NCBI GenBank assembly: GCA_022566355.1
Contig: JADFJB010000092.1
Location: 1-19,865, forward strand
Direction of reading: 5' to 3'
From: a candidate division KSB1 bacterium
GTDB taxonomy: Bacteria > Zhuqueibacterota > JdFR-76 > DREG01
DNA: 19,865 nucleotides
Below are positions 1-7,098 of the stretch, one piece after another; the first letter of the stretch is position 1, and the number at the start of each line of letters is the position of its first letter. Made by a program: the position numbers and the translations under genes. The notes beneath the pieces were generated by a model that saw only the letters and a list, made by a program, of their open reading frames with translations, made no database searches and was not told where the DNA came from.

Positions 1-306
1 ATCTGTGAAATCTCCGGTCAGTGTACGTACTACTCCTGCTGCTACTCCTTCTGGTGCATTGTGAAAATGTGCTAAATCAAGCGCTCCGGTCAAGTCTGAC
101 ACGCCGATGATAAAACTCAGTGTGTCACCGGCTGCGTTCAGGCTAAAGACCCCTCCACCGGTTCCTTCGCTCGGCACCACCACCGGCGGCACTTCCGTCC
201 CCGGACTCAACGTAGTCGTAAATTGGGTTTGAGCCTGAGCGCCTGTGGTTGAAGCAAGAATAAATAGCGCAAAAATCCACCAACCAAACTTAGTATACGT
301 GCGCAT
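1..306 (-). CDS. CHRD-domain exported protein (3' end outside window)
   Basis: The frame opens at ATG 306 behind AAGGAGG, and 102 codons are visible before the window edge cuts off the C-terminus. Residues 1-25 form a signal peptide: basic start MRTYTKF, a hydrophobic core with FALFILAS, then AQAQ. The mature part begins QFTTTLSPGTEVPPV, the usual opening of a CHRD domain (a beta-rich domain named from chordin and found in many exported bacterial proteins). It continues with GTGGGVFSL, LSFIIGVSDLTG and LAHFHNAPEG, matching the domain's central strands and the position of its conserved H-x-H. CHRD proteins are secreted or periplasmic and their biochemical role is not settled. A second CHRD gene lies 72 bases upstream on the same strand, so the two are probably co-transcribed. 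Confidence 0.85.
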   Translation of the reverse strand, partial: MRTYTKFGWWIFALFILASTTGAQAQTQFTTTLSPGTEVPPVVVPSEGTGGGVFSLNAAGDTLSFIIGVSDLTGALDLAHFHNAPEGVAAGVVRTLTGDFTD

Positions 307-340
307 AATGACCTCCTTTATTTAAATGATAAATGATATA

Positions 341-360
341 AATGAAAGAAAATGAAAGAA
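341..360. repeat. Perfect 10-bp tandem duplication
   Basis: AATGAAAGAA occurs twice in direct succession in the gap between the two CHRD genes. It is probably slippage and I see no function. Confidence 0.6.
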
Positions 361-378
361 AAGGTTGATTCAATGCTT

Positions 379-618
379 TTATTTTTCATCACTGGCCTCT
401 CCGTGAATGTGGGAAGCAGTATATTTCCCGGATAGACCACTAAAGGATCCGGTAACAGTCACTTTATTGCTGTCAACGGCAACCGATATCTTGCCTGTCG
501 CTGAAGTTGTAACAGCCGGAACCTCGTTATCTCCCGACAAGGGAATTTGTGTAAAGGCATTGTTTGTAAGAAGTATAGTTAGTAAAAGGCATCCAAAACT
601 CATTATCATTTTACGCAT
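379..618 (-). CDS. Half-length CHRD-domain exported protein
   Basis: This is a 79-residue protein starting at ATG 618 behind AAGGAGG. Residues 1-23 are a signal peptide (MRKMIMSFGCLLLTILLTNN, then AFTQ). The mature part starts IPLSGDNEVPAVTT and reaches SHIHGEASDEK, where it stops. That covers only the first half of a CHRD domain, which usually runs to about 110-130 residues and continues well past the S-H-I-H-G motif. The other two frames after the stop do not resume a CHRD-like sequence, so this looks like a truncation or deletion and not a simple frameshift. The intact signal peptide, good ribosome site and lack of internal stops mean that it may still be expressed. It precedes the CHRD gene at 306 and diverges from the sigma-factor operon at 1010. 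Confidence 0.7.
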   Translation of the reverse strand: MRKMIMSFGCLLLTILLTNNAFTQIPLSGDNEVPAVTTSATGKISVAVDSNKVTVTGSFSGLSGKYTASHIHGEASDEK

Positions 619-640
619 AACAACCTCCTTGTTTGGTTAA

Positions 641-1009
641 CGTTATGAAATTTGAGAATTTGCTATCTTTAATTTGAAATTGAATACTATTTAATTTGAA
701 TTATGCTCTGCAGAAATACTTGTTTTGCAATTAAAAGATATGAGGTATAACTATCCGTATCCGGGTTGTAATTTACAAAAATAAATAAATTCAGTTTTTA
801 AGTCAAGTAGTATTTACTTTTTTATTACTTTTTTGTAAAATAATTTGGTTCTCCTGTATTATTGTATATTAATATTTTAATATTGTTAAATGGGAATTTT
901 TAGGTATAGAACTTTTTTTTCATTTAATGATAAATTGTAAATCACAAAAGGCAAAACTTTTTTTCTTCCTTAAGCGTCCAATAAACTGTATGCAACATAT
1001 GGAGAATGA
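641..1009. other. AT-rich divergent intergenic region
   Basis: This 369-base gap separates the leftward CHRD genes from the rightward sigma-factor operon, so it should carry promoters for both. It is very AT-rich, with long A and T runs and no open frame that looks coding. The only site I would propose is the sigma-factor promoter listed separately. I see no tRNA-like or riboswitch-like fold. Confidence 0.6.
951..979 (+). promoter_or_regulatory. Candidate autoregulated ECF promoter
   Basis: GCAAAACTTTTT (951-962) is followed 16 bases after its AACT core by GCGTCC (974-979). An AAC-containing -35 with a CGTC-type -10 and about 16 bases between them is the general form of ECF-sigma promoters, and ECF genes commonly drive themselves. 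The first gene of the operon starts about 30 bases downstream. This is inferred from the pattern only. Confidence 0.35.
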
Positions 1010-1612
1010 ATGAACAATTTGAGTGATGCCGAATTAATCGAACGGTTCAGGAAAGGACAAATTCAGGCATTTAACTTGCTGGCATGGCGTTGGCAAAAGC
1101 CGATTTTAAATTTTCTATATCGATTTCTCGGAAATGTACAGGACTCAGAGGATGCTTGTCAAAAAACTTTTATTAAGGTATATCAAAAATTGATGGGTTT
1201 GCAGGATTTAAATAAATTTAGGGTTTGGCTTTATCAAGTAGCCGCGAATCAAGCGAGGGATCAATTGCGGCACAGGAAGCGGCATTCATTTTTTTCGATT
1301 GATTCAAACCCTAATATGGATGACGAAATAGTGCCTGAACTCCCTGACCCGGAATCAAATAATTTGGAAGGCAACGCACACGGGAAACAGTTACGGCAAA
1401 TATTTGAAGAAGCCATGCAAACCATACCGAAAGAACAGCGAGCCGTCATCGTTATGAAAGTATACCAGGATTTAAAATTTATTGAAATTTCAGAAGTCTT
1501 AAAATTGCCATTGAATACGGTGAAATCCCGCATGTATTATGGCTTAAAAGCTTTGAAAGAAACTCTCAAAAAACAGAACCTCAGTGAGGAGGCGTTGAGT
1601 TATGAAATGTGA
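1010..1612 (+). CDS. ECF-family RNA polymerase sigma factor
   Basis: This 200-residue protein has the two-domain layout of an extracytoplasmic-function sigma factor. Region 2 occupies roughly residues 5-80: DAELIERFRKGQIQAFNLL, then VQDSEDACQKTFIKVYQKL (the -10 recognition helix) and FRVWLYQVAANQARDQLR. An acidic linker at about 100-120 leads to region 4 at about 138-190, with TIPKEQRAVIVMKVYQDLKF and a helix-turn-helix EISEVLKLPLNTVKSRMYYG that would bind the -35. The in-frame ATG at 1010 has GGAG five bases upstream; an ATG at 1006 is out of frame and soon stops. The last 11 bases overlap the start of the anti-sigma gene, which implies translational coupling. The cognate signal and regulon are unknown. 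Confidence 0.95.
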   Translation: MNNLSDAELIERFRKGQIQAFNLLAWRWQKPILNFLYRFLGNVQDSEDACQKTFIKVYQKLMGLQDLNKFRVWLYQVAANQARDQLRHRKRHSFFSIDSNPNMDDEIVPELPDPESNNLEGNAHGKQLRQIFEEAMQTIPKEQRAVIVMKVYQDLKFIEISEVLKLPLNTVKSRMYYGLKALKETLKKQNLSEEALSYEM

Positions 1613-2288
1613 TTTGGTAAAAGACCAACTAATGGATTATGTTTTCTCGGAGTTAGATGATCCATCCCGGGGGAAAATAGATGAACATCTAAAGAAATGT
1701 GAGAATTGTTCGAATGAAGTTGTAGAATTCAACCAAACAGTAACAGTGATGAAAAAATGGCCCCAGGTTGAGCCGATACAAAAAATGATCTTCACGGTTC
1801 AGAAGCTCAATTTTCTTGATCGGGTAAAAACATTTTGGTCGGAATCGATGGAAACATCCCGAATTTGGCGCTGGGGTTTTCGTTTGTCCGTAACCGCTTT
1901 CGTCCTGGCTCTGTTATTCATTCGAGCGGATTTTACATATGGCGATGGCCAGTTTTCCATAACTTTTGGCGGCAAAGAAAACACAACCCGGATTTCAAAT
2001 TCACAAGAATTGGTGGCGGCTTTGAAAAAGGCACAACAAGAAAATTTATATTTAACCAGCCAATTGATTCAAGATAGCGAAATCCGACAAAGAAACTTAT
2101 ACATTTCCAAAATGAATGAGTTATCCAAAATGATGGATCGACAACGGCTGACAGATTTGCGATTTGTAGGTGAAAGCCTGAACCGCATAGATCGAAGAAA
2201 TACATATCAATTTGACCGGACTAATTCGATCTTGCAGGGACTCGTTCTAACGACAGGCTCAAACAATTTTGATAACAGAAATAAGTAA
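1602..2288 (+). CDS. Membrane-anchored zinc-finger anti-sigma factor
   Basis: The 228-residue protein begins with a zinc-binding anti-sigma (ZAS) module: Cys3 and then His29-x3-Cys33-x2-Cys36 within HLKKCENC. This module normally clamps the sigma factor at the membrane. A single transmembrane helix lies at about residues 91-107 (WGFRLSVTAFVLALLFI). The rest, about 110-228, would be periplasmic and contains a long charged helical stretch at about 132-190 that looks like a coiled coil and may be the sensing part. The start overlaps the sigma gene by 11 bases and has GAGGAGG upstream. The order sigma then anti-sigma is the standard arrangement and makes it the partner of the 1010 gene. Confidence 0.9.
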   Translation: MKCDLVKDQLMDYVFSELDDPSRGKIDEHLKKCENCSNEVVEFNQTVTVMKKWPQVEPIQKMIFTVQKLNFLDRVKTFWSESMETSRIWRWGFRLSVTAFVLALLFIRADFTYGDGQFSITFGGKENTTRISNSQELVAALKKAQQENLYLTSQLIQDSEIRQRNLYISKMNELSKMMDRQRLTDLRFVGESLNRIDRRNTYQFDRTNSILQGLVLTTGSNNFDNRNK

Positions 2289-2308
2289 ACAATAAACCGG
2301 AGAGTAAC

Positions 2309-3430
2309 ATGCGTTTTTCAAAAGAAATTACAGCATTTATTGTGATTGCAGCCCTTTTATTGATCGGAGATTCGAAACCCATTTTTAGTCAATCCAAGAA
2401 AGCGGTTATTAAATCGGAAATTTATGTCATGGAGAGCATTCTCGATCAATTATTGCAGGCTTCCCGCCAAAACTTATTCGAAGGAAAAAACATAAAAGGT
2501 TTTTACCTGGATGATTTTGGTTTGGTTTTTACAGTTAGTATAGAAAGAAACCTCTTTAGTATTTTTTCATTTGGTAACGAATTTGGAATTTCAGTTGGCA
2601 GGAGTGGGAATAAGAAAGACGAAGAGAAAGATAAAGCAAGATCGTTCGCATATGTGGCCGGCTCAATGGATACTGCTCAAATGAACGAATGGATGGATAA
2701 ACTGAATAAGAAAATTCATACATTTTTAGGGACATATGTTGATGTTAACAATCATCTGGGTTCAAAGGAAAATGTCGGTGTACTGGTATCTTTTAACAAC
2801 ATGGGCAGGAATCAACCGCTTGGGAAATTCTATCAGGTAGTGAAAAGTAATATTGTGGAATATAGAAATGACAAGATCGACCGGGATGGGTTTGTAACGA
2901 GGATAAACCAGCAGAATATCGATGATGGCAATGAGCTTGAACAAATTTCGATTATGAGCAGAATTTTACACTCAAGTTTATCTGAAAAAAGGAGCCAACT
3001 TTTTTTTGGCAATCGAAACATTAATGGCGTGTATATTAACAACCTCGGTGTCATGTTTACGGTTGGAGGAATTTCACTCATTCATGATTTAATCATAGAT
3101 TCTCTTCCCCTGGCTCCAAAAGTGTTTAGAGCGGAGGATTTTGCGTTTAGTGCGAGAAAAAGACAAGAGGAAGAAAAGAAGAAAGTAAAAGAGAAAATAT
3201 CAGATTATAAAAAGAAGATTGTGAAGATTATAGGTGATTATGGCCCGTCATTAAGGTTTCTCCCGGCGAATCAATCTATCATTGTTTTGTTTGGTGCGGA
3301 TGGCGGGTTCTCTGATGTTCAATCTTCAAATGTAATGATCCGTTTAAAAAAGGGTGATGTGATGAGATATTCCCAAAATAAACTTGATTTGAAAGGTCTC
3401 ATTAAACTAGCCCAGCTTGAAGAGTATTAA
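2309..3430 (+). CDS. Exported protein with a duplicated unknown domain
   Basis: I do not recognise this 373-residue protein. Residues 1-28 are a signal peptide ending PIFSQ, so it is probably periplasmic or outer-membrane associated. It is an internal duplication. Residues 41-78 (SRQNLFEGKNIKGFYLDDFG, then LVFTVSI) match 216-254 (KRSQLFFGNRNINGVYINNL, then GVMFTVGG). Residues about 135-198 (KIHTFLGTYV, NVGVLVSF, NIVEYRNDKIDRDGFVTRIN) match about 303-366 (KIVKIIGDYG, QSIIVLFG, GDVMRYSQNKLDLKGLIKLA). Each repeat is therefore about 150-160 residues. Lysine/glutamate-rich helices sit between the halves at about 101-110 and 283-303. It follows the anti-sigma stop by 20 bases with GGAGAG before the ATG, so it belongs to the same operon and may be the periplasmic partner or a target of the ECF system. 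Confidence 0.85.
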   Translation: MRFSKEITAFIVIAALLLIGDSKPIFSQSKKAVIKSEIYVMESILDQLLQASRQNLFEGKNIKGFYLDDFGLVFTVSIERNLFSIFSFGNEFGISVGRSGNKKDEEKDKARSFAYVAGSMDTAQMNEWMDKLNKKIHTFLGTYVDVNNHLGSKENVGVLVSFNNMGRNQPLGKFYQVVKSNIVEYRNDKIDRDGFVTRINQQNIDDGNELEQISIMSRILHSSLSEKRSQLFFGNRNINGVYINNLGVMFTVGGISLIHDLIIDSLPLAPKVFRAEDFAFSARKRQEEEKKKVKEKISDYKKKIVKIIGDYGPSLRFLPANQSIIVLFGADGGFSDVQSSNVMIRLKKGDVMRYSQNKLDLKGLIKLAQLEEY

Positions 3431-3458
3431 ACACGGCATGTTGAGAAGTAGCTAAAAG

Positions 3459-3487
3459 GTAATTATCAAAATTGCTTTTTTGATTAC
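3459..3487 (+). terminator. Weak stem-loop after the ECF operon
   Basis: GTAAT (3459-3463) pairs with ATTAC (3483-3487), and CAAAA (3467-3471) pairs with TTTTG (3478-3482), with a three-base bulge. It lies 29 bases beyond the stop of the operon's last gene and contains a T run in the loop and 3' arm. The stem is AT-rich and there is no clean trailing U tract, so termination here is only a guess. Confidence 0.25.
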
Positions 3488-3556
3488 TAATTATAATTAA
3501 GGGGAATTTGAGATCCAGACGATGAAATTTAGTTTTCAAAATAATTTACTTGCCAA

Positions 3557-3840
3557 TCACGATAAGAATTTCCCCACAAGGCGCTTTCCATTAATATCCC
3601 TGTAATCCTGTGAATGGGGATCATGACAATCGATGCATGACATAGATCCGTTGATACAGCAATCCCTGAACAGGTGATTCTGCTGATAGCCAAATTTTCG
3701 GATCCGGCCATCTGCAAAATATGGATTCTTGCCAAAAATAGGTAACTTAAGTGAATAATAATATTGTGCCGGATGTCATCAAACTGAATATGATTTATGG
3801 AAGAATTCGACACACGGAGTCAAAGAGTGCACTTAAACCG
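3557..3840 (-). pseudogene. Decayed multiheme c-type cytochrome fragment
   Basis: The frame read leftward from 3775 to the stop at 3557 encodes HPAQYYYSLKLPIF, then FADGRIRKFGYQQNHLFRD, then GSMSCIDCHDPHSQDYRDIN. CIDCH (minus strand, 3623-3637) is a CxxCH heme-attachment motif. A single CxxCH followed by DPHSQ and then R-D-I-N-G is typical of extracellular or periplasmic multiheme cytochromes. Upstream in the same frame two stop codons precede His-Pro where another CxxCH-Pro would be expected, and further up TPCVEFFHKS (about 3795-3823) looks like a broken CVECH motif. There is no start, no signal peptide and no full-length frame. I read this as the remnant of a larger cytochrome gene. Between here and 4058 I see nothing coding. 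Confidence 0.6.
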
Positions 3841-4058
3841 GGTTATCTTCCAGGGAAAAATTTGTAGTTTTGGGGGGAATTTAGAGTTTGAAGCAAAACT
3901 ATTTTATTTAGAAATACTTAAACAGCTATGTTAAGTCCAGATTATTTAAATTAATCATTGGTTTTATTTTCTCCAAGATATTTTGAAACCGGGAGACTTG
4001 CTGAATATTTTCGTAAAATGGAGATTTTGCAGCTCATCGTAACTATACCTAGCTAGGG

Positions 4059-4434
4059 TCATCTTGATTGATCTGACGATCTATAGACGCTGGCAATGGA
4101 GAGCTGCTTATCTTCAATTTTATCCTTCAACGATTTCCCATCTACATACATAGTCCATGGCGATATAGGCTCTATCTTCAAACTCGCCAATTTCATGGAT
4201 GGTAATGATGTTAGGGTGATTCAGAGCGGCAGTCGCTTTGGCTTCCCGTTTGAAGCGGGCATTTACTTCGGGGTCTTTGGAATAGAAAAGTGGCAAAAAT
4301 TTGAGGGCAACTTTGCGATCCAGCTCGGTGTCTTCGGCAAGGTAGACTTCACCCATCCCGCCCTCTCCAAGCTTTTCGAGAATTTTGTCCCGCCTGCTGG
4401 GCGGGATTGTTTGGCTGATCAAAGTTAGAAGCAT
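4059..4434 (-). pseudogene. 5' fragment of a Ser/Thr protein kinase
   Basis: The fragment encodes only the N-lobe of a Hanks-type kinase. It has the glycine loop [20 protein letters not shown], the lysine motif VALKFLP, the helix-C glutamate in [20 protein letters not shown] and YIAMDYV. It then shifts frame at about 4144-4151, where a duplicated GTA-T-GTA-GAT lets the next frame continue [19 protein letters not shown] before homology ends near 4070. No catalytic loop follows, so no active kinase can be made. It closely resembles the first 110 codons of the intact kinase gene that ends 32 bases upstream on the same strand, which points to a tandem duplicate that was then deleted. The N-terminus is also odd: PPSRRD replaces the usual SHYK/SHFK because a short palindrome sits there. 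Confidence 0.85.
4388..4406. repeat. Perfect 7-bp palindrome in the kinase relic
   Basis: TCCCGCC, a five-base loop TGCTG, then GGCGGGA. It lies in the codons that replace the SHF/SHY segment just ahead of the kinase core and is GC-rich against an AT-rich background. It could be a template-switch product or a tiny inserted palindrome. Confidence 0.6.
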
Positions 4435-4466
4435 CTTTCAAAAAATGAATATTCAGACCAAACATC

Positions 4467-7068
4467 TCATCCTTTTGGACGAAATAGTTCAACAAATGAG
4501 GGGTGATCCCATAAAGACTGAAAATCTATATTTCGATGTGGAAATATGCAATAGCCATAACCTTTTTTTAATGTGTCTATTAAATAAGTCATAGCTTGTT
4601 CCCGTTCATTGAGAATAGCGGCTGTTCTGGCTTGCTCTAATATATTATTGCCAAGAGGATGTTCTCGACTACTTAGCTTTTCAATAATCCGTAAAGCCTC
4701 ATCCCTGTCCTCTTTCCTGGCTGCAATTGCTCCTAAGTTACCCCAATAAAAAATATCTTGCGGATAATCCGCCGCCAATCCTTCAAATAAAACGCGAGCC
4801 TTTTCCCATTGTCCGGACAAATAATATGCGATCGCCAGACCATTTCGAGATTCTTGTGTTTTCATCTCTTTAGTTGTTCGAGAATTGTGCCAGGCAAGTG
4901 AACGGTCAGTTACTCTTTCAGAAGCATCCCCGTAACCATGACGACGCAGAGTTATTGCAGTTTCATTCATAATAAATCCTGGTGTCCACCTTTGGAACCA
5001 TGGCACACCTGCACGACCCCGTTGAGGTGGAAGAGTAAGGCATTCATCAAGAAGCTTGTTTAATTCCTGTTCTCTTCCTAATGCCGCCAATGCCCTGGTT
5101 TCGTACAGCAATGTTGCTATTCGTGTTGGGTGTAATTGACGACCTTGCCTTGCCTTGTTTAATTCTTCCTCAAAGTTTCCGGTCATATGAAGAGCTTGTG
5201 TATAAAAGTCCCAGAAATGCCAATCGTCTTTTAAATGATCATCATCGGTATCAATATTTGAGTAGGCTTCTAATGCTTCGTTGGGCCGCCCGTAAAAAAT
5301 AGCGTCCACGGCAAATTGAATCATGTATGGTGTGGTCGGTGCTATGCTTGCAATTCCCTTTGATGCCAGATATATTTTTTCTCGATCACCCTGGGTATAT
5401 GCCACACTCCAGTCCAGGCTGTGGCGTTCAAACGGGAGTGAGTCGCTCCCGGTAACGATAAAGGACATTACTTATCGAATCAACCTGGCTGAATTGACCT
5501 AGATTTAGATGACAACCTGAAGCATTTATTAAAGCAGTAACAAACGTCGTATCAAGGCTATATGCTTGATAAAACAAATCTTTCGCTTTTCTAAAATTGT
5601 GACGGGTTTGGTACGCGAGTCCTTCAATAAAGGCATTATAAGCTTGATAGTTAGGAGGTTGACTAATTCCATGCGTAAATGCCTCCATTCTGGCATCTAA
5701 GTGAGTTGCCATTACACCCATAACTTTTTGCTTTAATTCTCCGATTGTAGATATTGCATCTTCCAAACTTCCACCTACAGGTTCCAAACCACCAAGCAGT
5801 TTGTTTGTTGCCAGTTCCATTACTTGTGCCTGAAATTGAATGGTTTCACCCTGTTTGTAATAATTGCCGGAAATAACAATGTCCGACTTGGTTTTAGAGG
5901 CTAAAAACGGGATAACAGAAGCCATCTGTACGCTTTGTTCTGAGTCCTCTAACCCATGAGTGCTTGCTAGAACTGCAATGGTTGGAACCACATGCATCAA
6001 ATTAGTCTGTGCAAGGCCTTGAGAAATCCAATCTGCAGCTATAGTGCCCAATGGATCAAGTGAACTGTCTCCCGTTTGATTCTTGAATACAGCAACAACG
6101 ACTCGCTTTTTCTCCGGGATTGGGCTGTCTTTGTTTAAAAAATAAAAAAGCGTTATTGCCAGGAGAGCCAATATAGAAAATGTAGCCGCAGAAATCCTAG
6201 CCCAACTTATCTTTGCCGGTTTTTTAGAAACAGATGAGCTCAAGAGAACAGCAGGCATTTTTTCCTTATCAGATTGCAAATCAGCTAATAACTCATCAAT
6301 TTGTTGGTACCTTTCATCGCATTTTTTTATGAGTGCATTTTTAACAATCTGCTCCAACTTGTCCGGAACTTCGGATCTATGGATAGTAATCGCCTCTGGC
6401 TCTTCGTTTACAACCGAATACATAACCGCCGCTTCGTATTCACCTGGGAAAGGTACATTTCCTGAGATCATTTCATATAAAAGAACACCGGTCGCCCAAA
6501 TATCCGCCCGGTGATCAACCTCCTCGCCTTGGAATTGTTCGGGTGACATATAATAAAGAGTACCCATTGTGCTGGCTTCTTTAGTCAATTGTGTCGCGCC
6601 CTTTAGTTTAGCCAAACCAAAATCAAGAATCCTGACTCGATTATCCTGGTCAATCATTATATTTTCAGGCTTTAGATCTCTATGAACAATTCCAGCCTGG
6701 TGAGCTTTGCTCAGTCCATCACATATTTGGATTGTATAGTCAACTATCTGATTCAATGAAAGTGAGTCATCCTTAATCTTTTCTTTAAGCGTCACACCCT
6801 CTACGTACTCCATTGCGATATAGGTTGTACCCTCAAACTCACTAACCTCATGTATAGTAATAATGTTGGGGTGGTTTAATGCAGCTGCTGCTTTAGCTTC
6901 CCTTTTGAAGCGGGCATTGATTTCAGGATTAAAGGTGTTATTCGGAGGTAAGAATTTCAAAACTACCCTGCGTTTTAACTCAGTATCTTCTGCAAGAAAT
7001 ACTTCGCCCATTCCGCCTGCACCAATTTTTTTGAGGATCTTGAAATGTGAAATTGTTTTACCTACCAT
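4467..7068 (-). CDS. Membrane Ser/Thr kinase with TPR sensor, frameshifted
   Basis: The gene starts at ATG 7068 behind GAGAGG. Residues 10-265 are a complete Hanks-type kinase: glycine loop GAGGMGEV (16-23), Lys38 in VLKF, Glu57, catalytic HRDLKPEN (Asp131), DFG (Asp149), and MSPEQ as the APE-like motif. One transmembrane helix lies at about 290-311. Next comes a segment starting RVVVAVFKNQTGDSSLDPLG, the TolB/CsgG-like module common in these sensors, and then TPR-type helices to the C-terminus. The frame breaks at 5434-5436: RERLTPV then stops at 5428, while the next frame continues PFERHSLDWSVAYTQGD. Removing one C of a CCC run restores RERLTPFERHSLDW and an open frame to the stop at 4467, giving about 866 residues. 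The break may be a read error or a real mutation; the truncated form would keep kinase and membrane anchor but lose most TPRs. The gene follows the lipase-methyltransferase gene by 30 bases, so the two probably share one operon. Confidence 0.88.
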
Positions 7069-7098
7069 CTTGTACCTCTCTTGATAAAATCATCTTGA

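Noticed and set aside
407-640. 77-codon frame antisense to the short CHRD gene
   Set aside because: The opposite strand has a signal peptide, ribosome site and CHRD homology; this is its shadow.
3529-3813. 94-codon frame on the minus strand
   Set aside because: The overlapping frame shows cytochrome motifs across stops; this longer frame is only a shadow of that relic and has no ribosome site.
5428-5468. A separate TPR gene starting at ATG 5468
   Set aside because: Its first codons (MSFIVTGSDSL) are the wrong-frame reading of the kinase sequence; homology begins only at PFERHSLDW, so it is the 3' part of the kinase gene.
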